Part shown: piece after piece, positions 9,071 to 19,531 of the stretch
Numbering within the stretch: the stretch's first letter is position 1
How the letters are laid out: the number at the start of each line of letters is the position of its first letter
NCBI RefSeq assembly: GCF_001297125.1
Contig: NZ_LHPC01000007.1
Location: 62,001 to 126,000 of the forward strand
From: Pseudomonas sp. RIT-PI-q
GTDB taxonomy: Bacteria > Pseudomonadota > Gammaproteobacteria > Pseudomonadales > Pseudomonadaceae
Direction of reading: 5' to 3'
DNA length: 64,000 nt
Translations under genes and position numbers: made by a program
Notes under the pieces: generated by a model
The model's input: the letters and a program-made list of their open reading frames with translations, nothing else
What the model was told of the DNA's origin: nothing
Database searches by the model: none

Positions 9071-9545
9071 AAATACTCTCCACCACACTGCGTGAATTGC
9101 GCGAGGTGCCCGGAAAACCCACGGCGGTCACTCGATACAGCGTTGCCGAGGTATTGCTCGGCACATTCACGGCGGTCAGGGTGGTGCCGATATTCTGTAC
9201 TCCGTAAAAACCGGTGCCGGCGGCGATCCAGGTCACCCCCGAGGTGGAATTGAACCCGGCAGCGGCGATTGAAGATGACTCGGCCGGCGGCGCACATTGG
9301 CTGGTGCCGCTGCAGACCGGCAACGTGTAGGTGTCCACTTGCACCGCACTTTCGCCAATGCGCAATGCCGCTTCGGCGCTCTGGAAAGACTGGTTGCGCA
9401 GGGTCACGCTGCCCGCCATTTTTTCCTGCAGGGTGGCGTTCTGCATGGATGAAATGCCGATCAGCGTCAGCAATAGCAGAAACACCAGGCTGACTAGCAG
9501 GGCCATGCCGCGCTGGGAGTGAGACGTCATGGAGGATAATTTCAT
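9057..9545 (-). CDS. pilX: Minor pilin PilX
   Basis: A 162-residue PilX-family protein with a leader ending QRG and a long hydrophobic helix (MALLVSLVFLLLLTLIG) followed by the family segment ATLQEKMAGS and the QSAEAALR motif. Mature position 5 is Val instead of the usual Glu, as in the T2SS tip protein GspK. The ATG at 9545 lies just after AGGGGAGGG; an ATG at 9560 that overlaps the pilW stop as ATGA would add five residues but has no such site. It lies between pilW and pilY1. Confidence 0.92.
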   Translation of the reverse strand: MKLSSMTSHSQRGMALLVSLVFLLLLTLIGISSMQNATLQEKMAGSVTLRNQSFQSAEAALRIGESAVQVDTYTLPVCSGTSQCAPPAESSSIAAAGFNSTSGVTWIAAGTGFYGVQNIGTTLTAVNVPSNTSATLYRVTAVGFPGTSRNSRSVVESIYAKY

Positions 9546-9556
9546 CGGCCCTCCCC

Positions 9557-10270
9557 TCATGGCAATCGGTTGCGCAAAGCGGCAACCACGTTGAAGGTTT
9601 GATTGCGCACCCGGTTGTTCGGGTCCGTGAGGGTCAATGTCAGGCGCACGCTACGAATACGTGCCGGATCGGAAGGGTTGGTGCTGTAACTGGAGGCGGC
9701 CGTATCGGTGGTCGAACTGGCGAGGCCGAAGCTCACATTGAAGGCACTGACGTTGTCTACCAGCACAAATTGGGTTGGCGTGCCGCTGCCGGCTCCCATT
9801 GTCAGTTGTCCGTTTTTCAGACTGTAGATCAGTCGCCGGATCGCAACCGCCTGCTGCCCTGTCGCGGGCCCCCGCACGCCGGTATGGGCCGTCGCCGTAT
9901 TTCGGCGATCGGAACCCACAGCCCGGGTCGGCGCCCCGCCACTGCCACCGACATCGGCGCTCACCAGCGTGAGCTTGAGATTGGCGTTATCCCAGTTGAT
10001 CGGCGTTATCTGGTTGGCATTGAAATCACCCGTCGCACTGGCGTCAGTGATCGTCCCCAGGCAGCCGAACATGCCCACCATGCGGATTTCCTGAATCATC
10101 TTGCTCAGCACGAAACGCGCATCTTCCTGCATGCTGGCGGCCGTGTTCTGGCTAACGTAGGTGTTCTTCGCCGCGATAAAAACCTGCGCCACGCCCAGTA
10201 CCACGATCAGGCTCAACGCCAGGGCGATCAGCAGTTCGATCAGGCCGAAACCGCTATTGAGCCGCTTCAT
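9557..10270 (-). CDS. pilW: Minor pilin PilW
   Basis: The 237-residue PilW-family pseudopilin has a short leader MKRLNSG, then FGLIELLIALALSLIVVLG with Glu at mature position 5. The segments AASMQEDARFVLSKMIQEIR and VGMFGCLG are characteristic of the family. Its ATG overlaps the pilV stop as ATGA, so translation is probably coupled. PilW, with PilX and PilY1, forms the interlinked subset of the priming complex. Confidence 0.93.
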   Translation of the reverse strand: MKRLNSGFGLIELLIALALSLIVVLGVAQVFIAAKNTYVSQNTAASMQEDARFVLSKMIQEIRMVGMFGCLGTITDASATGDFNANQITPINWDNANLKLTLVSADVGGSGGAPTRAVGSDRRNTATAHTGVRGPATGQQAVAIRRLIYSLKNGQLTMGAGSGTPTQFVLVDNVSAFNVSFGLASSTTDTAASSYSTNPSDPARIRSVRLTLTLTDPNNRVRNQTFNVVAALRNRLP

Positions 10271-10716
10271 GGTGTCGACACCGGGTCGACGGTGGCACGA
10301 CTGGTCAGGACGAAGGTGCGACGGGAATTGGCGACGTTGGCGGCCCGCGAGTCGTCCCAGGTAATGGTGATGGTGTACACACGCTGATTGAGCGCGACGC
10401 TACCTGTCGCGGTCGCGCCGAGGGAATTGACGATGTTGCTGGTGAAGTCGTAGAGATCCTGATCCCGGGCGACGCTCAGGTTGCCCGAGGTGGGAGGCGT
10501 GACGGTGTAGTCGGCGCCGGAGTTGGCGCGAATGCGGTCCATCATGTCGTAGGCGATAAAACTCGCCTGGCTGGTCATCCGCGAGCTGTCGGTGTACTTC
10601 AGCGCATTCAGCTGAATCGCCGCCGCCCCCAACAGCCCAACGCTAAGAATCACTAACGCGACCAAGACTTCGATCAGCGTCATGCCTTCCTGTGCACGCT
10701 TGCTCCATCCCCTCAT
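10267..10716 (-). CDS. pilV: Minor pilin PilV
   Basis: A 149-residue PilV-family protein with leader MRGWSKRAQEG and mature start MTLIEVLVALVILSVGLLG, followed by the family motif AAAIQLNALKYTDSSRMTSQASF and YDMMDRIRAN. I chose the ATG at 10716, which overlaps the upstream fimU stop (ATGA) and follows GGTGGAAG. A longer frame from 10755 would place 13 extra residues before the leader and run inside fimU. Confidence 0.93.
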   Translation of the reverse strand: MRGWSKRAQEGMTLIEVLVALVILSVGLLGAAAIQLNALKYTDSSRMTSQASFIAYDMMDRIRANSGADYTVTPPTSGNLSVARDQDLYDFTSNIVNSLGATATGSVALNQRVYTITITWDDSRAANVANSRRTFVLTSRATVDPVSTP

Positions 10717-11186
10717 CCGCAACTTCCACCCAATAGAACTCGTCCGTTCAAACACACATTCAGCGTCCTGCTTTGCGCCCCCAGTACATAGCTGATCACC
10801 ACCGCCGTGGACGGTGCCGACAAGCCCCCCAGATTATTGAAATCGATGGCGGTCACTCCTGAGGTTAGCGTCAGAGTCGCGCCGCTGCTCATCGATGGAA
10901 CAACCCGCAATACATTCGCCGGATTGCCAGTACCGTCATAAACCGTGAGTTCCCCGGTCCAGACGCTGCCGCCCGCTGTTGGACGAATCCGGGTAGTGAT
11001 CCCTCGGTCGATCGCTTCCAGGCGGGCGAAATTCAGACCCCGTTGCAGATCACCGACCTCGGTGTCGGCCTTGGTGCTTTGCACCGAACGGGTAAACGCC
11101 GGGACAGCCAGGGTGATCAGGATCAGAAACACCGCGAGCGTGACCAGCAACTCGATCAACGAGAAACCTTTTGTACGATGTTCCAT
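10713..11186 (-). CDS. fimU: Minor pilin FimU (GspH/FimT family)
   Basis: A 157-residue GspH-like minor pilin. The leader MEHRTKG is followed by FSLIELLVTLAVFLILITLA with Glu5; the body has the LNFARLEAIDRG segment typical of GspH/FimT proteins and two C-terminal cysteines (NVCLNGR, GGSCG). GGAGGG stands ahead of the ATG at 11186. It is the first gene of the minus-strand operon fimU-pilV-pilW-pilX-pilY1-pilE. FimT and FimU are homologous; I call this one FimU because it heads the operon. Confidence 0.85.
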   Translation of the reverse strand: MEHRTKGFSLIELLVTLAVFLILITLAVPAFTRSVQSTKADTEVGDLQRGLNFARLEAIDRGITTRIRPTAGGSVWTGELTVYDGTGNPANVLRVVPSMSSGATLTLTSGVTAIDFNNLGGLSAPSTAVVISYVLGAQSRTLNVCLNGRVLLGGSCG

Positions 11187-11317
11187 CGGTGCCCTCCGTT
11201 GCCGTCGGCTATACCTGCTTCTACACGCTAGAGCATTCGACCGGCAGATGTCCGGTTGTTTTGCCGTTACTCGCGCACGGATCGCGCGGGCCACTGCATT
11301 CCAGGGAAGGAAATGTC
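11187..11317. promoter_or_regulatory. Divergent control region fimU / fimT
   Basis: The 131 bases between the divergent fimU and fimT starts must hold both promoters. I see ribosome sites on both sides (GGAGGG for fimU, GGAAGG for fimT) but no sigma-54 or convincing sigma-70 boxes. CCGTTACTC near 11271 is a weak partial match to the AlgR box CCGTTCGTC. Confidence 0.45.
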
Positions 11318-11860
11318 ATGCATCAGCAAGGTTTCAGCGTGATCGAACTGCTCATGGGACTGACAATTGCCGGGATTGTTCTGCTACTGGTCAGTCCGGC
11401 GTTCGCAACGCTCACGGAATCGAACCATCGCGAGGAAGCAGCGGCGTCTCTTGTCAGTGGTCTGCGCAGTGCCAGGAGCGAAGCGATCACGCGTAATCAG
11501 ACCGTTGTCGTTCACGGGATAAACGACGACTGGGGCCAGGGCTGGCGAATCATTCTGGATATCAGCGGCAAGGGGCATGAGGACAGCAGCAATCCGCTAC
11601 TGATCGAACGCCAGAGCAGTGCTCGGGTGCCGACTGTCGGTAATCAACATGTCAGGACTTCCGTACGATTCAGCCATCTCGGCGAACCGCTGCACGGTGG
11701 CTTTCAATCGGGGACATTGCACATTTGCGCATCCCGTGAAGCGGTGAGTCAGCTCCAGGTGGTGCTGGCCTCAAGCGGCCGCGTCAGCCTGCGCAGCAAG
11801 AAAACTGCACAGGCGTTATGCGAGGGAGGAAAAAACTCAGAGCAGCGAGCGGACCCGTAA
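11318..11860 (+). CDS. fimT: FimT-like pseudopilin (GspH/FimT family)
   Basis: A 180-residue protein with the very short leader MHQQG and mature start [20 protein letters not shown] (Glu5 present), then the GspH signature [22 protein letters not shown] and a late cysteine pair (HICASR, ALCEGG). GGAAGG precedes the ATG. It is transcribed away from fimU and ends convergently with ispH, overlapping its 3' end by 24 bases on the opposite strand. FimT in other bacteria binds DNA in natural transformation; whether this one does cannot be read from the sequence. Confidence 0.8.
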   Translation: MHQQGFSVIELLMGLTIAGIVLLLVSPAFATLTESNHREEAAASLVSGLRSARSEAITRNQTVVVHGINDDWGQGWRIILDISGKGHEDSSNPLLIERQSSARVPTVGNQHVRTSVRFSHLGEPLHGGFQSGTLHICASREAVSQLQVVLASSGRVSLRSKKTAQALCEGGKNSEQRADP

Positions 11861-12784
11861 CTCTTTAGGCATGGAGAACGTGATGTTTTCCTCGCGACCG
11901 GCCAATTCATCGGCACCGGTAGCGCCCCACGCCTGCAACTGCTGGATCACGCCACGCACCAGGACTTCCGGTGCGGAGGCACCAGCGGTGATGCCGATGC
12001 GCTCGACACCGTCGAACCAGCTCTTTTGCAGGTCTTCGGCGCCGTCGATCAGGTAGGCCGGGGTGGCCATGCGCTCGGCGAGTTCACGCAGGCGATTGGA
12101 GTTGGAGCTGTTCGGGCTGCCGACCACCAACACCACGTCGCATTCGTCGGCCAGTTGCTTGACCGCGTCCTGACGGTTTTGCGTGGCGTAGCAGATGTCG
12201 TCCTTGCGCGGACCACCGATCGCCGGGAAGCGTGAACGCAGGGCATCGATGACGCGGCTGGTGTCGTCCATGGACAAAGTAGTCTGGGTCACGAACGCCA
12301 GTTTTTCAGGGTTGTGGACCTGCAATGCCGCAACGTCTTTCTCGTCTTCGACCAGGTAAATCGCGCCACCATTACTGCCATCGTACTGGCCCATGGTGCC
12401 TTCGACTTCCGGATGACCGGCGTGGCCGATGAGGATGCATTCACGCCCGTCGCGGCTATAGCGCGCGACTTCGATGTGCACCTTGGTCACCAGCGGGCAC
12501 GTCGCGTCGAACACTTTCAAGCCACGACCGGCAGCTTCGGTACGTACGGCCTGGGAAACGCCGTGGGCACTGAAGATCACGATGACGTCGTCCGGCACCT
12601 GATCCAGTTCCTCGACGAAGATCGCCCCGCGAGCGCGCAGGTCTTCGACGACGAATTTGTTGTGGACCACTTCGTGGCGCACGTAGATCGGCGGCCCGAA
12701 GACTTCCAGGGCGCGGTTGACGATTTCGATCGCCCGGTCCACGCCGGCGCAGAAGCCACGGGGGTTGGCGAGTTTGATTTGCAT
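11837..12784 (-). CDS. ispH: 4-hydroxy-3-methylbut-2-enyl diphosphate reductase IspH (LytB)
   Basis: IspH carries out the last step of the MEP pathway, reducing HMBPP to IPP and DMAPP. The 315-residue protein has the three iron-sulfur cysteines at C12 (NPRGFCAG), C96 ([12 protein letters not shown]) and C198 ([11 protein letters not shown]). It also has [13 protein letters not shown] and the substrate-binding [21 protein letters not shown] precedes the ATG. It is the last gene of the minus-strand block that begins with ribF. Confidence 0.97.
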   Translation of the reverse strand: MQIKLANPRGFCAGVDRAIEIVNRALEVFGPPIYVRHEVVHNKFVVEDLRARGAIFVEELDQVPDDVIVIFSAHGVSQAVRTEAAGRGLKVFDATCPLVTKVHIEVARYSRDGRECILIGHAGHPEVEGTMGQYDGSNGGAIYLVEDEKDVAALQVHNPEKLAFVTQTTLSMDDTSRVIDALRSRFPAIGGPRKDDICYATQNRQDAVKQLADECDVVLVVGSPNSSNSNRLRELAERMATPAYLIDGAEDLQKSWFDGVERIGITAGASAPEVLVRGVIQQLQAWGATGADELAGREENITFSMPKELRVRSLL

Positions 12785-12804
12785 GCTGTGCCTCGTGTCT
12801 TGCC

Positions 12805-12908
12805 CTGTGTAGGAGCGAGCTTGCTCGCGATGGACGTCAGGACACCGCGTTAATTCAGGAAGAACGCGTTACCGTTAACGATCATCGCGAGCAAGCTCGC
12901 TCCTACAG
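12805..12908. repeat. REPIN-type inverted repeat
   Basis: Arms TGTAGGAGCGAGCTTGCTCG and its complement flank about 55 bases that resemble the spacers at 951-1051 and 56786-56885 (GCGTTA, CGTTAAC). It sits between fkpB and ispH, both on the minus strand. Confidence 0.88.
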
Positions 12909-12960
12909 GGCACCGCGTAGATTCGGAAAAACGTATGTTATCGCGAGCCGGTTGGGTCAG

Positions 12961-13413
12961 TTACAGCGATTTGACGTTGATGATCTCGACGTCAAAGGTC
13001 AAGGTTTTGCCGGCCAACGGATGGTTGAAGTCGATGGTCACTTGCTCGTCATCGAACTCTTTCACCACACCCGGCAGCTCAGTATTCGCCGCATCGTTGA
13101 AGATCACCAGCAAGCCTGGCGACAGTTCCATGTCCTTGAATTGCGAGCGCGGGATGATCTGTACGTTCTGCGGGTTAGGCTGGCCAAAGGCGTTTTCCGG
13201 CTGAATCGTCAGCGTACGCTTGTCGCCAGCCTTGAAGCCGAACAGTGCCGCTTCGAAACCTGGCAACAGGTTGCCGTCGCCGACCTTGAAGGTCGCCGGC
13301 GCTTTGTCGAAGGTGCTGTCGACGGTGTCGCCGTTCTCCAGGCGCAGTGCAAAATGCAAGGTGACTTCCGTGTTCTGGCGGATGCGTTGCTCAGCCAATA
13401 CCTGTTCAGTCAT
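12961..13413 (-). CDS. fkpB: FKBP-type peptidyl-prolyl isomerase FkpB (SlpA)
   Basis: A 150-residue SlyD-like FKBP. The FKBP domain starts with TEVTLHFALRLENGDTVDSTF, then the inserted-flap region (FKVGDGNLLPGFEAALFG, KRTLTIQPENAFGQPNP) and ends with FNHPLAGKTLTFDVEII. There is no signal peptide, so it is cytoplasmic. It lies after lspA, overlapping it by eight bases, in the conserved ileS-lspA-fkpB-ispH order. GGAGAAG precedes the ATG at 13413. Confidence 0.95.
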   Translation of the reverse strand: MTEQVLAEQRIRQNTEVTLHFALRLENGDTVDSTFDKAPATFKVGDGNLLPGFEAALFGFKAGDKRTLTIQPENAFGQPNPQNVQIIPRSQFKDMELSPGLLVIFNDAANTELPGVVKEFDDEQVTIDFNHPLAGKTLTFDVEIINVKSL

Positions 13414-13918
13414 GAACGGCTTCTCCGGTTTTCTTACTTTTGAACATATCCAGTGCAAGCATCACGGCGCCGACAGTAATAGCGCTGTCAGCAAAGTTGA
13501 ACGCCGGGAAATACCAGCGGTTCTGCCAATGCACCAGGATGAAATCGATCACATGGCCCAGGGCAATGCGGTCATACAGATTGCCCAGCGCGCCACCCAG
13601 CACCAGCGCCAAAGCGACGGCCAGCCAGGTTTCGTTGCGCCCCAGACGCTTGAGCCACACCACCAGCACCGCACTGACCACTACGGCGATCAGGGCAAAC
13701 AACCAGCGCTGCCAGCCGGAGCTGTCGGCCAGGAAGCTGAACGCTGCGCCGGTGTTGTAGGCCAGGGTCCAGCTGAAATAATCGGGGATCACCACGATCT
13801 GCTGGTACATCGCGAGCTTGCCTTCGAAGTAGAACTTGCTGGCCTGGTCGATGACCAGGACCAGCAAACTCAACCAGAGCCAGCTCAGCCGTCCGAAACG
13901 GCCAGCCGCATTAGGCAT
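13406..13918 (-). CDS. lspA: Lipoprotein signal peptidase LspA
   Basis: The aspartyl peptidase of the inner membrane that removes prolipoprotein signal peptides. The 170 residues form four membrane helices; the catalytic aspartates are in [15 protein letters not shown] and [10 protein letters not shown], and the N-terminal motif VIDQASKFY is present. It overlaps the ileS stop by eight bases and the fkpB start by eight, so the three are translated as a coupled unit. Clients in this window include BamD and the lipoproteins at 28.2 and 36.4 kb. Confidence 0.97.
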   Translation of the reverse strand: MPNAAGRFGRLSWLWLSLLVLVIDQASKFYFEGKLAMYQQIVVIPDYFSWTLAYNTGAAFSFLADSSGWQRWLFALIAVVVSAVLVVWLKRLGRNETWLAVALALVLGGALGNLYDRIALGHVIDFILVHWQNRWYFPAFNFADSAITVGAVMLALDMFKSKKTGEAVHD

Positions 13919-16742
13919 AGTGACGAACCTCGCCCGTGCCGCTGATGTTGTCGACGCAACGACCGCAGATTTCCGGATGCTCCGGGTTCACGCCGACGTC
14001 TTCACGGCAGTGCCAGCAACGGGCGCACTTAGGGAAGGCCGACTTGACGATTTGCAGCTTCAGGCCGCTGACTTCGGTGACCACGGCATCGGCTGGCGCC
14101 TGTACAAACGGCGCAACGGTAGCGGTCGAGGTGATCAGCACGAAGCGCAGTTCGTTGCTCAGCTTGGCCAGGTCGGCGCTCAGCGATTCTTCGGCGAACA
14201 GCGTCACTTCGGCTTGCAGGTTGCCACCGACGGCCTTGGCCGCGCGCTGGATTTCCATTTCCTTGTTGACCGCAACCTTCACCGCCATGATCCGCTCCCA
14301 GTAGGCGCGGTCCAGCTCGACGCCTTCCGGCAGCTCGCTCAGGCCTTCGTACCAGGTGTTGAGCATCACCGATTCGTTACGCTCGCCCGGCAGGTATTCC
14401 CACAGTTCGTCGGCGGTGAACGCGAGGATCGGCGCGATCCAGCGCACCAGCGCTTCACTGATGTGGTACAGCGCGGTTTGCGCCGAACGGCGCGCCTTGC
14501 TGTTGGCGCCAGTGGTGTACTGACGGTCCTTGATGATGTCGAGGTAGAAACCGCCCAGCTCCTGCACGCAGAAGTTGTGGATCTTGGAGTAGACGTTCCA
14601 GAAGCGGTATTCGCCGTAGTGCTCTTGCAGCTCGCGTTGCAGCAACAGGGTACGGTCCACGGCCCAACGGTCCAGCGCGAGCATTTCTTCGGCCGGCAGG
14701 ATGTCGGTGGCCGGGTTGAAACCGGTCAGGTTGGAGAGCAGGAAGCGCGCGGTGTTACGGATACGCCGGTAGGCGTCCGCACTGCGTTGCAGGATCTGTT
14801 CGGAAACCGCCATTTCACCCGAATAATCGGTGGAGGCAACCCACAGACGCATGATGTCGGCGCCCAGGGTGTCGTTGACTTTTTGCGGCGCGATCACGTT
14901 GCCCAAGGATTTGGACATCTTGCGGCCGGACTCATCGACGGTGAAGCCGTGAGTCAGCAACTCGCGGTACGGCGCGTGATTGTCGATGGCGCAACCGGTC
15001 AGCAGCGACGAGTGGAACCAGCCACGGTGTTGGTCCGAACCTTCCAGGTACAGGTCGGCGCGTGGACCGCTCTCGTGGCCCATCGGGTGCGAACCGCGCA
15101 GGACGTGCCAGTGCGTGGTGCCCGAATCGAACCAGACGTCCAGGGTGTCGCTGATCTTGTCGTACTGTGGCGCTTCGTCACCGAGCAACTCGGCAGCGTC
15201 CATCTTGAACCAGGCTTCGATGCCTTCGACTTCGACGCGCTTGGCGACTTCTTCCATCAGCTCGGCGGTACGTGGATGCAGTTCGCCGCTTTCCTTGTTC
15301 AGGAAGAACGGAATCGGCACGCCCCAGTTACGCTGGCGGGAGATGCACCAGTCCGGACGGTTGGCGATCATCGAGTGCAGGCGCGCCTGGCCCCAGGCCG
15401 GGACGAACTTGGTCTCTTCGATGGCTTTGATCGCCCGCTTGCGCAGGGTTTCGCCGGTCTCAGGCTGTTTGTCCATGCCGATGAACCACTGCGCGGTGGC
15501 GCGGTAGATCAGCGGGGTCTTGTGACGCCAGCAGTGCATGTAGCTGTGTTCAATGATGCTGGTGTGCAGCAGCGCACCGACTTCGGTCAACTTGTCGACG
15601 ATGGCCGGGTTGGCTTTCCAGATGAACTGGCCGCCGAAGAACTCCAGCGACGGTACGTAAACGCCGTTGCTTTGCACCGGATTGATGATGTCATCGTTGA
15701 CCATGCCGTACTTCTTGCAGGTCACGAAGTCGTCTACGCCGTAGGCCGGCGAGGAGTGAACGACGCCGGTGCCAGCGCCCAGTTCGACGTAGTCGGCCAG
15801 GTAAACCGGCGACAGGCGATCGTAGAACGGGTGACGGAAGTTGATCAGCTCCAGCTCTTTACCGGTGGTGGTCGCGATGACCGAACCTTCCAGGCTGTAA
15901 CGCGCCAGGCACGACTCGACCAGCTCTTCAGCCAGCACCAGCAACTTGTCGCCGACGTCGACCAGGGCGTAGTTGAACTCCGGGTGAACGTTCAGCGCCT
16001 GGTTGGCCGGGATGGTCCACGGGGTGGTGGTCCAGATCACGATCGAAGCAGGCTTGCCCAGCGACGGCAGACCGAAAGCGGCAGCCAGTTTGGCTTCATC
16101 GGCTATCGGGAACGCCACGTCGATGGTCGAGGACTTCTTGTTCTCGTACTCGACTTCTGCTTCAGCCAGGGCCGAACCGCAGTCGAAGCACCAGTTCACA
16201 GGCTTCAAGCCTTTGAAGACGAAACCGCCTTTGACGATTTCCGCCAGGGCACGGATTTCACCGGCCTCGTTCTTGAAGTCCATGGTCTTGTACGGGTTGG
16301 CAAAGTCGCCCAACACGCCCAGACGGATGAATTCGGACTTCTGGCCTTCGATCTGCTCGGTGGCGTAGGCACGGCACAGTTCGCGGGTCTTGTCCGCGCC
16401 CAGGTTCTTGCCGTGGGTCACTTCGACTTTATGCTCGATCGGCAGACCATGGCAGTCCCAGCCCGGCACATACGGCGCGTCGAAACCCGACAGGGTCTTC
16501 GAGCGGATGATCATGTCCTTGAGAATCTTGTTCAGCGCATGACCGATGTGAATCGTGCCGTTGGCGTACGGAGGACCGTCGTGAAGTACGAACTTCGGAC
16601 GATCCTTGCCAATCTCGCGCAACTTACCGTACAGGCCAATGCTGTCCCAGCGCTGCAGAATCTGCGGTTCGCGCTGAGGCAGGCCGGCCTTCATTGGGAA
16701 GGCGGTGTCCGGAAGGTTTAGCGTGGCTTTATAGTCGGTCAT
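13911..16742 (-). CDS. ileS: Isoleucyl-tRNA synthetase
   Basis: A class I synthetase of 943 residues, the usual bacterial length. The HIGH motif is seen as HIGHALNK near residue 68 and KMSKS as [10 protein letters not shown]. The editing domain contains the [13 protein letters not shown] segment. The C-terminal zinc site has paired cysteines (KCARCWHC and EICGRC). The gene starts directly before the ribF stop with no gap. No T-box-like leader is visible, as expected in Pseudomonas. The eubacterial-type KMSKS and zinc finger argue for the mupirocin-sensitive form. Confidence 0.98.
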   Translation of the reverse strand: MTDYKATLNLPDTAFPMKAGLPQREPQILQRWDSIGLYGKLREIGKDRPKFVLHDGPPYANGTIHIGHALNKILKDMIIRSKTLSGFDAPYVPGWDCHGLPIEHKVEVTHGKNLGADKTRELCRAYATEQIEGQKSEFIRLGVLGDFANPYKTMDFKNEAGEIRALAEIVKGGFVFKGLKPVNWCFDCGSALAEAEVEYENKKSSTIDVAFPIADEAKLAAAFGLPSLGKPASIVIWTTTPWTIPANQALNVHPEFNYALVDVGDKLLVLAEELVESCLARYSLEGSVIATTTGKELELINFRHPFYDRLSPVYLADYVELGAGTGVVHSSPAYGVDDFVTCKKYGMVNDDIINPVQSNGVYVPSLEFFGGQFIWKANPAIVDKLTEVGALLHTSIIEHSYMHCWRHKTPLIYRATAQWFIGMDKQPETGETLRKRAIKAIEETKFVPAWGQARLHSMIANRPDWCISRQRNWGVPIPFFLNKESGELHPRTAELMEEVAKRVEVEGIEAWFKMDAAELLGDEAPQYDKISDTLDVWFDSGTTHWHVLRGSHPMGHESGPRADLYLEGSDQHRGWFHSSLLTGCAIDNHAPYRELLTHGFTVDESGRKMSKSLGNVIAPQKVNDTLGADIMRLWVASTDYSGEMAVSEQILQRSADAYRRIRNTARFLLSNLTGFNPATDILPAEEMLALDRWAVDRTLLLQRELQEHYGEYRFWNVYSKIHNFCVQELGGFYLDIIKDRQYTTGANSKARRSAQTALYHISEALVRWIAPILAFTADELWEYLPGERNESVMLNTWYEGLSELPEGVELDRAYWERIMAVKVAVNKEMEIQRAAKAVGGNLQAEVTLFAEESLSADLAKLSNELRFVLITSTATVAPFVQAPADAVVTEVSGLKLQIVKSAFPKCARCWHCREDVGVNPEHPEICGRCVDNISGTGEVRHYA

Positions 16743-17693
16743 TTAAGGCTCTTCATTAGCGATTGGCGCTAGGTGCGACAGGGCACGGGCGGCGGCAACA
16801 TCCGCATTGATCGCCGTCTTAAGCGCCTCCAGAGAGGCGAAACGCTGCTCTTCACGCAGCTTGTGGTGGAAAACCACCGTCAAACGCCGGTCATACAGAT
16901 CGCCGGCAAAATCTAAAAGGTGTACTTCCAGGTGGGCTTTGCCATCACCTTGGACCGTGGGCCGCACGCCGATATTGGCGACGCCTGGCCAGGTCTTGCC
17001 GTCGATGTCGACATTGACCAGGTAAACCCCGGACAACGGCACGCGACGACGCTTGAGTTGTATGTTGGCGGTTGGCGTACCCAGTTGGCGCGCCAGCTTC
17101 TGGCCATGCAGCACCCGCCCGGCAATCCGGAACGGACGACCGAGCAAGCGTTCGGCCAAGGCAAAATCGGCAGCGGCCAGGGCATTGCGGACCTGGGTGC
17201 TGCTGACGCGAATGCCGTCCAGCTCGACGGTTTGCGCCGCTTCCACGGTAAAGCCCTGAAGGACGCCGGCCTGTTGCAGGAAATCGAAATCCCCAACCCG
17301 GTCACAACCGAACCGGAAGTCGTCACCGACCTCCAGGTGCTGCACGCCGAGGCCGTCCACCAGAATCGTATCGACGAATTCACTGGCGCTGAGCTTGCTC
17401 AAGCGCTGGTTGAACGCCAGGCACAAGACCCGGTCGACACCTTCCTCGGCCAGCAGCTGCAATTTGTCTCGCAGACGGGCCAAGCGAGCGGGTGCCGTGT
17501 CGGGTGCAAAAAACTCCCGGGGCTGCGGCTCGAAAATCACCACGCAGCTGGGCACGCCCAACTCGATTGCACGCTCACGCAGCCTCGCCAGGATAGCCTG
17601 GTGGCCACGGTGAACACCGTCAAAGTTGCCAATAGTGGCGACACAGCCCCGATGCTGGGGGCGCAGATTGTGGAGGCCTCGAACCAGCTGCAT
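16743..17693 (-). CDS. ribF: Bifunctional riboflavin kinase / FAD synthetase RibF
   Basis: RibF converts riboflavin to FMN and then FAD. The N-terminal FAD synthetase domain shows ATIGNFDGVHRGHQAIL and the later SSTQVRNALAAADFALA. The C-terminal kinase domain has the GRVLHGQKLARQLGTPTANI signature and LRDKLQ/KLREEQRF segments. The product is 316 residues from the ATG at 17693; an ATG at 17711 would add six residues, and neither has a strong ribosome site. It lies immediately upstream of ileS with zero spacing, the conserved gamma-proteobacterial order. Confidence 0.95.
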   Translation of the reverse strand: MQLVRGLHNLRPQHRGCVATIGNFDGVHRGHQAILARLRERAIELGVPSCVVIFEPQPREFFAPDTAPARLARLRDKLQLLAEEGVDRVLCLAFNQRLSKLSASEFVDTILVDGLGVQHLEVGDDFRFGCDRVGDFDFLQQAGVLQGFTVEAAQTVELDGIRVSSTQVRNALAAADFALAERLLGRPFRIAGRVLHGQKLARQLGTPTANIQLKRRRVPLSGVYLVNVDIDGKTWPGVANIGVRPTVQGDGKAHLEVHLLDFAGDLYDRRLTVVFHHKLREEQRFASLEALKTAINADVAAARALSHLAPIANEEP

Positions 17694-17822
17694 AACGCGC
17701 TTCTTGCTCATAAAGTGGTCGATTATAACCACACCCGGCGGCCGACGACAGGCAACACCGTAACCCAAAGTGATCGAGCCGACAAAACCGCCAGCCCGCC
17801 CGTATTTATCGAGGCGTGGACC

Positions 17823-19361
17823 TCAGCTTAGCGCCTTGCGATTGAAGTCGCGCAAACGGAAGCCCATCAACAGCAACATACCGAAATAAGCCACCACGCC
17901 AGCCGCCACCAGAGCCCCCAGACGCAGGAATCGCTCAAGCATGTGGCCCTGATCCCAGGCCGGCATAAAGTGCATTCCGGCCAGCAATACCGCGGACATG
18001 ACGACTACCGCGACCACCAGCTTGGCGCCAAACTTCGCCCAGCCGGGTTGCGGCTGGTACATCTGCTGCTTGCGCAGTTGATAGAACAGCAGCCCGGCGT
18101 TGAGGCAGGCACCGGCGCTGATGGCCAAGGCCAGGCCAGCATGGGCCAACGGACCAATCAGCACCAGGTTGAACAATTGAGTGCAGACTAACGTGAAAAT
18201 CGCGATCTTTACCGGCGTACGGATGTTTTGTTGCGCATAAAAGCCCGGCGCCAGCACTTTAATCACGATAATCCCGAGCAAACCGACCGAATAAGCGATC
18301 AACGCGCGCTGGGTCATGGACGCATCAAACGCACTGAACTGGCCGTACTGAAACAGCGAAACCGTCAGCGGCTCGGCCAGAATCCCCAATGCGAGTGAAC
18401 ACGGCAGCACCAGCATGAAACACAGGCGCAGGCCCCAATCGAGAATCCGCGAGTATTCCTCGCGATCGTTGCTGGCGTAGGTCTTGGCCAGTGTCGGCAG
18501 CAGGATTGTGCCCAATGCGACGCCCAGCACGCCGGAAGGCAATTCCATCAAACGGTCGGCGTAGTACATCCAGGACACCGAGCCGGCGACCAGAAACGAG
18601 GCAAAGATGGTGTTGATGATCAGGGAAATCTGGCTCACCGACACACCGAGAATCGCCGGCAACATCTGCTTCATCACCCGCCAGACGCCACTGTCGCGCA
18701 GATTCAGGCGCGGCAGCACCAGCATGCCGATTTTTTTCAGGTGCGGCAGCTGATAGAGCAACTGCGCCAGACCGCCCACCAGAACCGCCCAACCCAGGGC
18801 CATCACCGGCGGATCGAAGTACGGTGTCAAAAACACCGAGAAAATGATCATGCTGACGTTAAGCAAGGTCGGCACGAAGGCCGGCACCGAGAAACGGTTG
18901 TAGGTATTGAGGATTGCCCCGGCCAATGAAGACAGGGAGATCAGCAATATATAAGGGAAGGTCACCCGGAGCAGGCTGGCGGTCAGCTCGAATTTTTCAG
19001 GAGTATTGGTAAAACCCGGCGCGGTGGCCCAGATGACCCATGGCGCGGCGATCATGCCCAGCGCAGTGACCAACGCCAGCACCAGCGTCAGCAGGCCCGA
19101 GACGTAGGCAATGAACGTTCGCGTCGCCTCCTCGCCCTTCTGGCTCTTGTATTCGGCAAGAATCGGCACGAAAGCCTGGGAAAATGCTCCCTCGGCGAAG
19201 ATTCGCCGCAGCAGATTGGGCAGTTTGAAGGCGATAAAGAAGGCGTCTGTCGCCATTCCTGCGCCAAATGCACGTGCGATGAGCGTGTCACGAACGAACC
19301 CCAGAACCCGGGAAAGCATCGTGATAGAGCTGACGGCGGCCAACGATTTGAGCAGATTCAT
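17823..19361 (-). CDS. murJ: Lipid II flippase MurJ (MviN)
   Basis: MurJ moves lipid II across the inner membrane for peptidoglycan synthesis. The 512-residue protein starts [22 protein letters not shown] and is hydrophobic throughout, consistent with fourteen helices of the MOP superfamily. [29 protein letters not shown] is the strongly conserved first-loop signature with its essential arginines. The ribosome site before the chosen ATG is poor, but the homology fixes the start. It lies upstream of ribF and is divergent from rpsT. Confidence 0.96.
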   Translation of the reverse strand: MNLLKSLAAVSSITMLSRVLGFVRDTLIARAFGAGMATDAFFIAFKLPNLLRRIFAEGAFSQAFVPILAEYKSQKGEEATRTFIAYVSGLLTLVLALVTALGMIAAPWVIWATAPGFTNTPEKFELTASLLRVTFPYILLISLSSLAGAILNTYNRFSVPAFVPTLLNVSMIIFSVFLTPYFDPPVMALGWAVLVGGLAQLLYQLPHLKKIGMLVLPRLNLRDSGVWRVMKQMLPAILGVSVSQISLIINTIFASFLVAGSVSWMYYADRLMELPSGVLGVALGTILLPTLAKTYASNDREEYSRILDWGLRLCFMLVLPCSLALGILAEPLTVSLFQYGQFSAFDASMTQRALIAYSVGLLGIIVIKVLAPGFYAQQNIRTPVKIAIFTLVCTQLFNLVLIGPLAHAGLALAISAGACLNAGLLFYQLRKQQMYQPQPGWAKFGAKLVVAVVVMSAVLLAGMHFMPAWDQGHMLERFLRLGALVAAGVVAYFGMLLLMGFRLRDFNRKALS

Positions 19362-19531
19362 TGAAAGAGTTTGTGCCTGTCGATAAACAGCAGGCGAACA
19401 ACGCGCCCACTTATGCGATACTCCGCGCCGCAGCAGCACAGAGCCAAAGCTCGCGAGTTTACAGGTCAAGCGCCGGAAATAAATATCCCGCCTCTTTATA
19501 CCTACCACTTAGCGGAACGTCTCAACCGCCC

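Noticed and set aside
11265..11285. AlgR-box-like CCGTTACTC before fimU
   Set aside because: Only seven of nine positions match CCGTTCGTC and there is no second copy; kept only as a remark.
13836..16721. Very long open frame on the plus strand opposite ileS (961 codons)
   Set aside because: ileS on the minus strand has every expected motif; the opposite frame is a codon-bias shadow in GC-rich DNA and shows no domain.
16743..17000. T-box or other riboswitch for ileS
   Set aside because: ileS starts directly at the ribF stop without a leader, and no structured element is visible.
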